Below are positions 17,751 to 26,392 of a DNA stretch of 64,000 nt, piece after piece. The notes under the pieces are model-generated. The model searched no databases and was not told where the DNA came from. It was given only the letters and a program-made list of their open reading frames with translations. Position 1 is the stretch's first letter; each line of letters begins with the position of its first letter. The position numbers were made by a program, and so were the translations under genes. The stretch spans positions 2,604,001 to 2,668,000 of the forward strand of contig CBDEUH010000004.1 of the NCBI GenBank assembly GCA_965243255.1. Reading direction: 5' to 3'. The DNA is from Bin87 sp965243255. GTDB taxonomy: Bacteria > Chloroflexota > Dehalococcoidia > Lucifugimonadales > UBA3495.

Positions 17751-17759
17751 ATCTTATCA
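17751..17759 (-). promoter_or_regulatory. Extended -10 promoter of the acyl-CoA dehydrogenase operon
   Basis: TGA-TAAGAT on the minus strand, 61 bases before the start codon. No clear -35. Confidence 0.45.
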
Positions 17760-17768
17760 CGGCGGGGG

Positions 17769-18620
17769 TTACATTTGGCTGTAGCCGCTGCCGGGGCCAC
17801 GGGTGTCGTCCACGCCCCAGCCGCGTCCTTCGTCGATCCAGCCGAACTCCAGCAGGATTTGCTGGCTGTAGCAGACGCGGCCGGTTACTTTATCCGCGGG
17901 TTCAGAGGCCAGGAGCAGGGTAGCCTGGGCCAGCAGTTCGGGCGGCTCGCCCCGGGGGTCATCCATGCCCTCGACCAGGTGGTGGAACACGGTGCCGGGC
18001 GTGGGGACGACCAGGGAGGGTGCCACCGCCGTTACGGAGATGCCGTACTCGTACACCTCCTGGGCCAGTCCCTGGGAGAAGCGTTCCAGGGCGGCTTTTT
18101 CGGCGCCGTAGCAGGTGCCGTTGTTGCTGGGCGTGGTGTAGGGTCCGCGGCCGGGGCCGACGGCGGAGCCGGAGGATATGTTGACGATGCTGCCGGAGCG
18201 GCGCTCGATCATGTCGGTCAGGACCAACTGGCTCAGGATGAAGGGGGCGTGGAAGTTGACGGCCCAGGAACGCATCCAGCGGTTGACGGGGAAGTCCTTG
18301 ATGGGCAGGTAGTAGGTGAGGGCGGCGTTGTTGACCAGCACGTCCACCGGGCCGTAGATGCGGCGGGCTTCGGACACCAGCATCTCGCAGTCCTCGGGCA
18401 GGGAGATGTTGGCGGCGACGGGGGTGGCCTCGCCGCCAGCGTCCTTGATGTCGGCGATGGTTTTGGCCAGGGAGCCTTCCAAGGGGTGGTCGCCCTCGTT
18501 GACGGTGCGGGCGGCGCAGACGACGTGAGCGCCCTCGGCGGCGAAGAGGCGGCTGATTTCAGCGCCGATGCCGCGGCTGGCCCCGGTGACGATGGCGGTT
18601 TTTCCTTCCAGTTTGGGCAT
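17769..18620 (-). CDS. Short-chain dehydrogenase/reductase
   Basis: 283-residue classical SDR. TGASRGIGAE is the cofactor glycine motif near residue 13, NNAALTYY the second, ISSGSAVG supplies the catalytic Ser, and YGAEKAALERF the Tyr-xxx-Lys pair. The C terminus is longer than in a typical 250-residue SDR. The ATG at 18620 gives MPKLEGKTAIVTGAS. It is followed by the acyl-CoA dehydrogenase but has a promoter-like site in between. Probably oxidises a hydroxyacyl or alcohol intermediate. Confidence 0.92.
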   Translation of the reverse strand: MPKLEGKTAIVTGASRGIGAEISRLFAAEGAHVVCAARTVNEGDHPLEGSLAKTIADIKDAGGEATPVAANISLPEDCEMLVSEARRIYGPVDVLVNNAALTYYLPIKDFPVNRWMRSWAVNFHAPFILSQLVLTDMIERRSGSIVNISSGSAVGPGRGPYTTPSNNGTCYGAEKAALERFSQGLAQEVYEYGISVTAVAPSLVVPTPGTVFHHLVEGMDDPRGEPPELLAQATLLLASEPADKVTGRVCYSQQILLEFGWIDEGRGWGVDDTRGPGSGYSQM

Positions 18621-18730
18621 ATTTGCGATTTCCTTGTGATGGTCAACTGCCGTTTTGAGTGGGGCTACCGCTGGGCGAGGGTGGGGGTTCGGTGAAGGGT
18701 CGCCCGTCGCGCTCGGCGGCAATTATCACG

Positions 18731-18739
18731 ATTATAGCA
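18731..18739 (-). promoter_or_regulatory. Extended -10 promoter of the SDR gene
   Basis: TGC-TATAAT on the minus strand, 110 bases before the SDR start, leaving a leader of about 100 bases. It lies just beyond the panB stop. Confidence 0.55.
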
Positions 18740-18752
18740 ATTTCCGGCCAGG

Positions 18753-19589
18753 CTACCCGTCGGGCAGGAGGTCGGACAGGAGGGCTTCGTTCATGGTGAA
18801 GCTTTCGGACTCGGCGGGGAAATCGCCGGAGCGGACATCGTCGGCGTAGTGGCGGAAGGCGGCGGCGATTTGGTCGGCCAGTGTTGCGTAGCGGCGGGCG
18901 TGCTTGGGCAGGAAGTCAGAGAAGAGGCCCAGCATATCGTGGAAAACCTGGACCTGTCCGTCGCAGTGGGGGCCGGCGCCGATGCCGATGGTGGGGATGG
19001 ACAGCCGCTCCGTGATGACGCTAGCCAACGGGCTGGGTACACATTCCAGCACCACGGAGTAGGCGCCGGCGTCCTCCAGGGCCAGGGCGTCGTCGAGGAG
19101 ACGGCGGGCGGCGGCCCTGGTGCGTCCCTGCACGCGGTAGCCGCCCAGGGCGTGGACGGACTGGGGAGTGAGGCCGATGTGACCCATGACGGGCACGCCG
19201 GCGTCCACGATGCGGCGGACGGTGTCGGCGACGGGGATGCCGCCCTCGAGCTTGACGGTGTGGGCGCCGCCCTCCTGCATGAGGCGGCCGGCGTTGCGCA
19301 TGGCGTCGTCGGCGTCAACCTGATAGGCCATGAAGGGCAGGTCGGCGACGACGAGGGCGTTGGACGCGCCGCGGCGGACCATTTGGGTGTGGCGCACCAT
19401 GTCGTCCATGGTGACGGGGATGGTGGAATCGTGGCCGAGGACGACCATGCCGAGGCTGTCGCCCACCAGGATGATGGGGATGCCGGCGGCGTCGGCGATG
19501 CGGGCGGCGGTGTAGTCGTAAGCGGTGACCATGGGGATTTTGTCCCCGGCGCGCTTCATATCGGCCAGTTGTCGGATGGTAGTTGCCAT
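18753..19589 (-). CDS. panB: 3-methyl-2-oxobutanoate hydroxymethyltransferase (ketopantoate synthesis)
   Basis: 278 residues, the usual PanB length. It transfers a hydroxymethyl group from methylene-tetrahydrofolate to ketoisovalerate, the first step of pantothenate and CoA synthesis. Signatures are MVTAYDYTAARIADAAG, ILVGDSLGMVVLGHD, VKLEGG, MGHIGLTPQSVHALGGY and VVLECVPSPLA. The ATG at 19589 has no ribosome site, and a TGA-TACAAT lies only 9 bases upstream, so the mRNA may be leaderless. A PanG-like DUF2520 gene lies upstream on the same strand across a repeat region. Confidence 0.95.
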   Translation of the reverse strand: MATTIRQLADMKRAGDKIPMVTAYDYTAARIADAAGIPIILVGDSLGMVVLGHDSTIPVTMDDMVRHTQMVRRGASNALVVADLPFMAYQVDADDAMRNAGRLMQEGGAHTVKLEGGIPVADTVRRIVDAGVPVMGHIGLTPQSVHALGGYRVQGRTRAAARRLLDDALALEDAGAYSVVLECVPSPLASVITERLSIPTIGIGAGPHCDGQVQVFHDMLGLFSDFLPKHARRYATLADQIAAAFRHYADDVRSGDFPAESESFTMNEALLSDLLPDG

Positions 19590-19598
19590 AGTGTGGGG

Positions 19599-19607
19599 AT
19601 TGTATCA
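19599..19607 (-). promoter_or_regulatory. Extended -10 promoter of panB, positioned for a leaderless mRNA
   Basis: TGA-TACAAT on the minus strand, with only 9 bases between the hexamer and the ATG. With a start point 6-7 bases downstream, the leader would be about 2-3 bases, which agrees with the absence of a Shine-Dalgarno sequence. Confidence 0.5.
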
Positions 19608-19687
19608 GGCCGGGCAACCGGCGGCGACTGGATGGGGATTTGGGGTTGGTTGCGTGATTTTCGGTTTCGTTGGGGTTGGCCTCCGGT

Positions 19688-19703
19688 GGTTGGTGTTGGT
19701 TGG
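19688..19703 (+). other. Potential two-tetrad G-quadruplex
   Basis: Four GG pairs in GGTTGGTGTTGGTTGG, inside a longer G/T-rich, strand-skewed stretch from about 19620 to 19715 upstream of panB. Spacing resembles known two-tetrad antiparallel G-quadruplexes. Function not known. Confidence 0.45.
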
Positions 19704-19780
19704 GTAGCCTGCCTGAGGTCGGTTTCCGGAATTCACTTTGGTCGCCGTCAGTCCCACGGCCGGGGGGTTCTTACGCACTT

Positions 19781-19967
19781 CCACTTCCAGTGTTTGTGAC
19801 GGCAATCTGTTATCCGTCAATGGCAGCTGTGGTCGCACCGTGCCACTTCCAGTGTCTATGACGGTAGTCGGTTCTCCGCCAATGGCAGCTGTGGCCGCAC
19901 CGTTGCCACTTCCAGTGTCTATGACGGTAGTCGGTTCTCCGTCAATGGCAGCTGTGGCCGCACCGTT
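19781..19967. repeat. Three tandem copies of a 62-63 bp repeat
   Basis: Copies start at 19781, 19843 and 19906, each beginning CCACTTCCAG and ending GCACCGTT or similar. Copies 2 and 3 differ at about one base; copy 1 is shorter by one base and more diverged. Two copies contain a small dyad (GACGG...CCGTC). The 63-base period keeps one minus-strand frame open, but no gene is convincing there. Confidence 0.92.
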
Positions 19968-20163
19968 CGTGCGATTTAGGATTAGCTGACTGTTTTTGGC
20001 CGTTGACGACCGTAGTGATGTTGACCTCGTTGGCAGGCTGGGATTGGATTGCGATGTGCACAGGCCCATTATGAACTGATGTTCGGGCAGTTGTCAAGGG
20101 GTGGTTGTCATTGTCGGAATCAGGATTTGCGGGATTTGAGGATTGGCAGGATAGGGGATTCCC
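19968..20163. other. Remainder of the panB/DUF2520 intergenic region
   Basis: The 574-base gap between panB and the DUF2520 gene holds the G/T-rich tract, the three tandem repeats and this non-coding remainder. It is less GC-rich than the flanks. At 20116-20152 it carries an imperfect internal repeat of about 17 bases built on AGGATTTG/AGGATTGG, a type of short intergenic repeat seen dispersed in many bacterial genomes. No gene recognised. Confidence 0.5.
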
Positions 20164-21078
20164 CTAACCGGCCTCACCGCGGGTGATGGACGCCAGGCCG
20201 GCGAGGTTGGCTTCGGGTACGCCTTTGGCGCGGGCCAGGGGGATGGAGGCCAGGGTGAGCTGGCGGTAGAGGGGGAGGAGCTCGGGGGCGTGTTCGGACA
20301 GGGCGGCCAGGTGGGCGGCGATGGTGTTGGCGTCGCCGCGGACGGCGGGGCCGGTTACGGCGGCGGACGGCCCGGCGGCGGCGATGGCCTCGATGGTGGC
20401 CCGGGCCAGGGGGACGGCGGCGCGCACTCCGTCGGCCTCGGTGAAGCCCATTCGGGTCCAGAGGCTGACGGCGGCGTCCAGCAGGGTGGTTACGTAGCCG
20501 CAGGCGAGGACGGCGCTGGCGTGGTACAGGGGGCGCAGTTCGTCGGGGATGACGATGGCGTGGCCGTCGAGCCGCTGGGCCAGGGAAGGCAGGTAGTCGG
20601 CCAGCCAGCCGGTGGCGGAGACGGCGAAGGTTACGCCGGAGAGACGGCGGGCGGCCTCGGCGGGGTCGCTGAGGGCGGCGAAGGTCTGGAAGGGGTGCAT
20701 TGCGCCGAGGGCAAGATTGGCGAGGGGAAGATTAGTCAAGGGATCGCGGGCGTCGGCGGCGGGCTGGAGCAATTCGGTTGAGGCCGCTCCGCAGCAGTGG
20801 ACGATGCCCTGGCCGTCGCGCCAGTTGACGCTGGCCGCGACCTCGGCGATTACGGCGTCGGGGGTGGTGATGAAGACCAGGTCGCAGGCGTCGGCGACGC
20901 GCTGGGGGGTGTCCATGGCGGTGCAGCCGTTGACGCGGGTCGCCAGCCACTGGGCGCTGGCTTGGGTGCGGCTGGAGACGGCGGCGATGTTGCAGCCGGT
21001 GGAGGCGAGGGCCAGGGCGAGGCCGCGACCCAGGGTGCCGGCGCCGATGAAGCCGATTTTCACGTTGTCGGTTGGCAT
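20164..21078 (-). CDS. Rossmann-fold DUF2520 protein, candidate PanG-type ketopantoate reductase
   Basis: 304 residues: an N-terminal NAD(P)-binding Rossmann domain (KIGFIGAGTLGRGLALAL, GxGxxG near residue 10) with VFITTPDAVI and HCCGAAS, then a helical domain with GAMHPFQTFA and LYHASAVLACGYVTTLL, both typical of DUF2520. Some DUF2520 proteins (PanG) replace PanE as ketopantoate reductase. The nearby panB makes that job plausible, but the two genes are separated by 574 bases, so this is inference. The ATG at 21078 gives MPTDNVKIGF. Confidence 0.85.
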   Translation of the reverse strand: MPTDNVKIGFIGAGTLGRGLALALASTGCNIAAVSSRTQASAQWLATRVNGCTAMDTPQRVADACDLVFITTPDAVIAEVAASVNWRDGQGIVHCCGAASTELLQPAADARDPLTNLPLANLALGAMHPFQTFAALSDPAEAARRLSGVTFAVSATGWLADYLPSLAQRLDGHAIVIPDELRPLYHASAVLACGYVTTLLDAAVSLWTRMGFTEADGVRAAVPLARATIEAIAAAGPSAAVTGPAVRGDANTIAAHLAALSEHAPELLPLYRQLTLASIPLARAKGVPEANLAGLASITRGEAG

Positions 21079-21170
21079 AGGGCGATTTTCGCACTGGCGG
21101 CGTGTTGGTTCAAGGCGGGCGAATCAGCACGGATGGGAGATCATCCGCGTGGGTATCCGATGGGCCGATT

Positions 21171-21578
21171 TCAACGTTCAGGTCGACGCAGCGCGGCAAG
21201 CACGGGGGCCAGGTGCTTGGAGGCGTTGCGCAGCTGTACCGCCACCGGAAGGTAAAACTCCGGCTCAGGGTCATCCTCCGGCAGCGCATACGCCCAATGC
21301 GCCACCAAATCGCCGTTGGCAACTGCGAACTCGGAACGGGCAATCCCATCCCCAAAGGTGAGTGTATCGGTGGAGGCATCGTATCCACGCTCGGGAGATA
21401 GATCCAAGTACCACCTGGCGGACAGCAATTCGAACGACGTGGGCTTGTAGGTGGCCGAATCGTAGTCCAAGATGTGCCCATGGCAGTAATCGATCTCATC
21501 GGTTTCGTCGTGCGGGTCTCCCGTGTCGAAGGAAATCGCATTGGTTTCAGGGTAGTACTTGCTCACTCGAAGCGCCAT
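21171..21578 (-). CDS. Unknown protein with DUF2283-like features, second gene of a coupled pair
   Basis: 135 residues, acidic. Its N-terminal half (YYPETNAISFDTG, then ILDYDSATYKPTSFELLSA) resembles the small DUF2283 fold, and the second half has a similar GYDASTDTLTFGDG. No catalytic motif is seen. The ATG at 21578 lies inside the end of the upstream gene (16-base overlap), so translation is probably coupled. Base composition is less GC-rich than the neighbours, suggesting transfer. Role unknown; a partner or antitoxin for the upstream protein is one possibility. Confidence 0.6.
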   Translation of the reverse strand: MALRVSKYYPETNAISFDTGDPHDETDEIDYCHGHILDYDSATYKPTSFELLSARWYLDLSPERGYDASTDTLTFGDGIARSEFAVANGDLVAHWAYALPEDDPEPEFYLPVAVQLRNASKHLAPVLAALRRPER

Positions 21579-22231
21579 CTTGCGTCCTCCAAATCGGCGG
21601 TTGGAATTACGCGCTTTGGGTTATTGGGGGACAGCGGGTAGCAGGATTCTAAACCGTCCAGTTCTTCCATCACCCTGACTAATTTTCGCCGCGTTTCGGG
21701 CTGGCATTGGATCAGGGCATTAATCAGTTCTTCGACTTTGTTGTCCGCGCCGAGTTGCGCCGAACGGACCCGGCGTTGTCTCAGGCTCAATCCGTGAGTC
21801 CAGTTTGGCTTTTGACCATCAGTTGAAGTAGGGACTAGGGCTTTGAGTTCATCCTCATTTCGCACTGGAACCAGCACGACTTCGACGCCTCGTTGTTCCA
21901 GCAGGTTCAGTTTGTCCGCTTTCTCCTCGGTCGGGGGTGAGGTTACCACCACTTCGATTACGCGAACCGGCCGGAGGTCTTTATCCAGGAGAGCCAGATC
22001 CGGTATGCAGCCACCTATGGGCTGCATCGAATCCGGGATGACCACCCGCTCAACACCTGCCATCAGGTTGTTTGACATACTGCCGTCTATGGTTTTCACG
22101 GCGACAGAATTGCTGCTATGCAAAGCATCCCAGAGCAAGCCCACGGCATATTCGTGCAGGAATGAAACCGGGAATGCAGGCGTCCCAACATTCCGACTCC
22201 ACTCGGCTTCGGTTAGCATTTGACGGGGCAT
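21563..22231 (-). CDS. Unknown protein with a possible PD-(D/E)xK nuclease core
   Basis: 222 residues. The central part reads IPDLALLDKDLRPVRVIEVV followed by EKADKLNLLEQRGVEVVLVPV. The order Pro-Asp, then Glu in a hydrophobic strand, then a helix and a second strand fits the PD-(D/E)xK restriction-like fold, although the Lys after the Glu is replaced by Val. The ATG at 22231 has a GGAGGG site. It overlaps the next gene by 16 bases and follows the P1 peptidase by 25 bases. Lower GC than the surroundings. Nuclease function is inference only. Confidence 0.55.
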   Translation of the reverse strand: MPRQMLTEAEWSRNVGTPAFPVSFLHEYAVGLLWDALHSSNSVAVKTIDGSMSNNLMAGVERVVIPDSMQPIGGCIPDLALLDKDLRPVRVIEVVVTSPPTEEKADKLNLLEQRGVEVVLVPVRNEDELKALVPTSTDGQKPNWTHGLSLRQRRVRSAQLGADNKVEELINALIQCQPETRRKLVRVMEELDGLESCYPLSPNNPKRVIPTADLEDARWRFE

Positions 22232-22256
22232 TCTTTCCCTCCGTGAACAGAAAAGG

Positions 22257-23228
<972 letters not shown>

Positions 23229-24491
23229 CTATTCGTCGGTGTCAACGGAGGCGAGGAGTTCCTCGGCGCGCTCCAACATGATGCGCTGGCGCTGGGGGTT
23301 TACGCCCTGGTTTTCCAGGTAGAGGCGGAGGGCGGCCAGGGGCTGCAAGTCGCTGGGTTCGGCGGCCAGGCGGCGGCGGGTCTGGTCGGTTACCTCGCGG
23401 GAGATGCTGGCGACGTAGTGGGCGTCGGAGAGGGACGGGCGCAGGTCGGCGTCGCGGACGCGGGCGGACTGTTCGCCGGATAGGCGGAGGCGGAGCCGGA
23501 CGATGGCGCCGGCGATGGGGTGGCGGGCGATGGCGCGGGTTACGAACTCGGTGGGGTTGGCCTCGTTATCCGGCAGGGTGGCGTCCACGGTGACGAAGGG
23601 GCGGGCGGCGATGCGCTCAAAGCGGAAATCGGTGAGGCGACGGCCCTGGGGCGCGGCCGGGTCGATGTCGATGATGCAGAAGCCCTTTTCGTCGGCCTCC
23701 TCGGAGAAGTCCACCCGCTGGGGGCTGCCGGAATAGACCACGGCCGGGCCAATGGCGTCGCTGCCGTTGGTGGCCGGGAGCCGCAGCACCTGGTGTTTGT
23801 GGATGTGTCCAAGGGCCACGTACTCAAGCTGGGGCTGCTGGACGGCGCTGACGTTGAGGACGTGGTCGTTGCCGAGCATCATGGAACGTTCGGAGCCGAC
23901 GGTGGCGCCGTTGACGGTTACATGGCCGGCCAGGATGGCGGGAAGGTCGGGGTCCAGCTCCCGGGCGCGCTGGGCGATGATAACGGTCATGCGGCGTTCG
24001 ATTTCCTGGCGAATCTGCTCAATGGTGAGGCCGCGGGATTCCTCTCGGGCCAGCATATCGCTGCGGGAAGGCCAGGGGACGGCCAGCACCTGCAGGGGGC
24101 CGGCCGGCGTGGGCACGGTGTGATTGGCCAGACGCGCGCCGACGTGAAGGTTGGGCACTTCCAGGGTGGAGAAAATCTCCACGGCGTTGGCCCGGGAGGG
24201 AGCGGCGGGCAGGTCGTGGTTGCCGGCGAGGAGAAAGGTGGGGATGCCGGCGGAGGAGAGGCGGCGCAGGCGGCGGGCGAACTCGCGCTGGTGGGTTTGG
24301 GAAGGGTCGCGGCCCTTGTAGGCGTCGCCGGCCAGGAGGACCAAATCGACGGAGTTGGCCAGGGCGTGCTCCACCACCTCGTCCAGCGCGCCGAGGAAGT
24401 CGCCCAGGCGGGTGGACAGGCCGGTGTTGGGGTCGGTGCGCCCGTAGTTTTCGACGCCGATGTGGAGGTCGGAGAAGTGGAGTATCCGCAT
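23229..24491 (-). CDS. sbcD: SbcD/Mre11-type exonuclease subunit
   Basis: 420 residues with the calcineurin-like phosphoesterase motifs in order: D8-x-H10 (FSDLHIG), G55-D56 (LLAGDAYKG), G90-N-H-D93 (GNHDLP), GHVTVNG and GHIHKHQ. These bind two Mn ions and process DNA ends. The C-terminal capping part (about 300-420) carries RxRLxLSGEQ. The ATG at 24491 gives MRILHFSDLHIG; a codon further upstream is less likely. The partner ATPase gene sbcC/rad50 is not beside it, which is unusual. It heads a minus-strand operon with the P1 peptidase. Confidence 0.88.
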   Translation of the reverse strand: MRILHFSDLHIGVENYGRTDPNTGLSTRLGDFLGALDEVVEHALANSVDLVLLAGDAYKGRDPSQTHQREFARRLRRLSSAGIPTFLLAGNHDLPAAPSRANAVEIFSTLEVPNLHVGARLANHTVPTPAGPLQVLAVPWPSRSDMLAREESRGLTIEQIRQEIERRMTVIIAQRARELDPDLPAILAGHVTVNGATVGSERSMMLGNDHVLNVSAVQQPQLEYVALGHIHKHQVLRLPATNGSDAIGPAVVYSGSPQRVDFSEEADEKGFCIIDIDPAAPQGRRLTDFRFERIAARPFVTVDATLPDNEANPTEFVTRAIARHPIAGAIVRLRLRLSGEQSARVRDADLRPSLSDAHYVASISREVTDQTRRRLAAEPSDLQPLAALRLYLENQGVNPQRQRIMLERAEELLASVDTDE

Positions 24492-24575
24492 GACGGGGCA
24501 ACTATACACGGGGCGATGGGCTGCTGTGAACCGCCGCGGGTCCGCCGGGCATATCTGTCAAAACGGCGGCAATCC

Positions 24576-24584
24576 TGCTAGACT
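24576..24584 (+). promoter_or_regulatory. Extended -10 promoter of the zinc-ribbon protein gene
   Basis: TGC-TAGACT, 70 bases before the ATG at 24655. Confidence 0.4.
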
Positions 24585-24654
24585 ACGTGAACTACCGCAC
24601 TGGCAGGAGCCGGCAGTCCTGCCGAAACCGAAGCACCGGAGCTGACAGGCCACA

Positions 24655-25365
24655 ATGACTACTCCGACTACGCCGCAAGAGCTGTACCAGTTGCAGGAGG
24701 TTGACCACCGCATCGACGGGATCGACGCCGAACGGAAGCGTCTGGAGCAACGGCTGGCCGCCGGCGTCAACCGGCCCGACCTGACCAGCGAGGCCGAGGA
24801 GAACACGGCGCAGGCGCAGGCCATCGGTGAAAACGTTCAGAACCGGCGCGCGGAAGCGGAACGGATGCAGGAACGGTTGACGGGGCTGGAGGCCCGGCTG
24901 TACGACCCCACGACCTCGCGTCGGGACCTGTCCACCATCCAGCGGGAGGTTGACTCGACCCGGTTTCAGATCAGCCAGTTGGAGGGCGTTATCGCCGAGC
25001 AGGAAGAAGAGCAGCGGAGCCACGAGGAGACGGCCCAGTCGGCACGGGTTGAGATGCAGGAAGCGGAAACGCGGTGGCAGGATACCCTCACCGAGCTCAA
25101 CGACCGCCTGGAACGGCTGTCGGGCGAACACGAGGAGGCGGTGGTGGAGCGGAAGTCCCTGGCCGAAGCCCTGCCCGACGCCGACCTGCAACGCTACGAA
25201 AGGCTGCGGCGAACCAAGGCCGGCACCGCCATCGCCCGGGTGGACAACGGACGAGTCTGCCTGTCGTGCCGCATGACATTGACCAGCAACGTGACGCGGC
25301 AGCTGCGGAACAGGTCACGGCAGGTTGCGTGCAGCGCGTGCGGGCGGATTCTGTATCAGCCGTGA
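24655..25365 (+). CDS. Coiled-coil protein with C-terminal C4 zinc ribbon (CT398-like)
   Basis: 236 residues. Residues 1 to about 180 are almost all charged heptad-like helix, and the end carries CLSCRMTL and CSACGRIL, two CxxC pairs of a zf-RING_7 ribbon. This is the architecture of the CT398/YOR-type nucleic-acid-associated coiled-coil family, proposed to act in transcription or ribosome-linked processes. The stop lies 19 bases before the nitrilase start, so the two genes share a transcript. Confidence 0.88.
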   Translation: MTTPTTPQELYQLQEVDHRIDGIDAERKRLEQRLAAGVNRPDLTSEAEENTAQAQAIGENVQNRRAEAERMQERLTGLEARLYDPTTSRRDLSTIQREVDSTRFQISQLEGVIAEQEEEQRSHEETAQSARVEMQEAETRWQDTLTELNDRLERLSGEHEEAVVERKSLAEALPDADLQRYERLRRTKAGTAIARVDNGRVCLSCRMTLTSNVTRQLRNRSRQVACSACGRILYQP

Positions 25366-25384
25366 ACGACGGAGGGGTTGAGCG

Positions 25385-26197
25385 ATGAAACCTTTGCGCA
25401 TCGCCATGTTGCACCTGGCCCCGGTGGTGGCCGACATTGACCACAATCGGAAGCTGGCGGAGCAGGGACTGGCCCGCGCCGCCGAGCTGGGCGCGCAGTG
25501 GGTGATCACTCCGGAGCTGTTCATCACCGGGTACAAGTTTGCCGAGGTCATCGGCACGGACTGGATACTGCCGCAGCCCGACGAATGGATGGAGGATTTC
25601 TGCCGTCAGGTGGCCGACCGGGGCGTAACGGTGTTTCTGTCGCACCCGGAGCGAGACCCGGAGGCCGGGCTGATGTACAACACGGTTTTCGTGATTGGCC
25701 CGGACGGTAGCATCATCGGGCGGCATCGCAAGGTGAAGGCGCTGCGGGGGCCGGAAGCCTGGTCGTCGCCCGGCGCGGAGATTGCGCCCATTGCCGTTCC
25801 GGTGAACGGGTCGGCGGCGGGCGATGGCAGCAACGGCACGGTGCCGGTGGGCGTGGTCATCTGCGCCGACGCTTATCGCAACGACGTGGCCGGCGCGTTG
25901 CAGGAACGGGGGGCGCAGCTGCTGGTGTCGCCGGCGTCGTGGGGGCCGGGCGACTGCGGGCCGCTGGGGGAGTGGGAGCAGCGCACGCTGGACACGGGGC
26001 TGCCGATTATGGTGTGCAACCGCTCCGGGTGGGAGGCCGACGACCTGGACTTCAACGAGGCGGTGAGCGTGGTGGCGCTGGACGGCAAGCGGGCCCTGGA
26101 GGCCTATTGCGGCGAGGAGTCGGCGGCGCTGGTTTTCGACTGGGACCTGGAGGCGATGGCGCCGCTGTCGGGGGACTACGAAGTGGTGTGGTTGTGA
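25385..26197 (+). CDS. Carbon-nitrogen hydrolase (nitrilase superfamily)
   Basis: 270 residues with the Glu-Lys-Cys triad of the superfamily: E44 in TPELFITGY, K116 in GRHRKVKAL and C160 in VGVVICADAYRN. Hydrolyses an amide, carbamoyl group or nitrile; most members of this length are amidases. The GAGCG-type ribosome site precedes the ATG at 25385. Cytoplasmic. The substrate is unknown; the context gives no pathway. Confidence 0.9.
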   Translation: MKPLRIAMLHLAPVVADIDHNRKLAEQGLARAAELGAQWVITPELFITGYKFAEVIGTDWILPQPDEWMEDFCRQVADRGVTVFLSHPERDPEAGLMYNTVFVIGPDGSIIGRHRKVKALRGPEAWSSPGAEIAPIAVPVNGSAAGDGSNGTVPVGVVICADAYRNDVAGALQERGAQLLVSPASWGPGDCGPLGEWEQRTLDTGLPIMVCNRSGWEADDLDFNEAVSVVALDGKRALEAYCGEESAALVFDWDLEAMAPLSGDYEVVWL

Positions 26198-26245
26198 GGG
26201 GGAATTTGACCGGGAGAAATGGGCGAAGAGGGGTTGGCGGGCGTG

Positions 26246-26274
26246 TTGACAGGCCCCGGTGAATGTGATAATTT
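26246..26274 (+). promoter_or_regulatory. Promoter of the alternative complex III operon
   Basis: TTGACA at 26246-26251, a 17-base spacer, and TAATTT at 26269-26274 preceded by TGA (extended -10). This is the closest match to a housekeeping promoter in the window. The first gene starts 118 bases further on, leaving a long leader. Confidence 0.75.
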
Positions 26275-26294
26275 TCACCAGCCCTGAACGGGGG

Positions 26295-26321
26295 CCGATT
26301 TTTGCGAGGGGCAAGAATCGG
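26295..26321 (+). promoter_or_regulatory. Leader hairpin of the complex III operon
   Basis: An 11-bp stem (CCGATTTTTGC with GCAAGAATCGG, one G-U pair) closed by the loop GAGGG, starting about 14 bases after the predicted start point. No U-run follows, so it is not a standard terminator; it could stabilise the mRNA, hold a control site or be part of an attenuator. Confidence 0.6.
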
Positions 26322-26392
26322 TGATCTCAAGGGCGCGCCGAGCGAAAACCGCTCTCCAGTGACGAGACCAGCCAAGCAGGTTCAGCACTCAA

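Noticed and set aside
19781..19967. CRISPR array
   Set aside because: The units are contiguous without unique spacers, and there are only three.
19605..20069. A 154-codon minus-strand frame with 21-residue repeats
   Set aside because: It arises because the 63-base repeat is divisible by three. No ribosome site, no motif and no homology recognised.
26295..26321. Transcription terminator in the complex III leader
   Set aside because: No U-run follows the stem and the long operon continues downstream.
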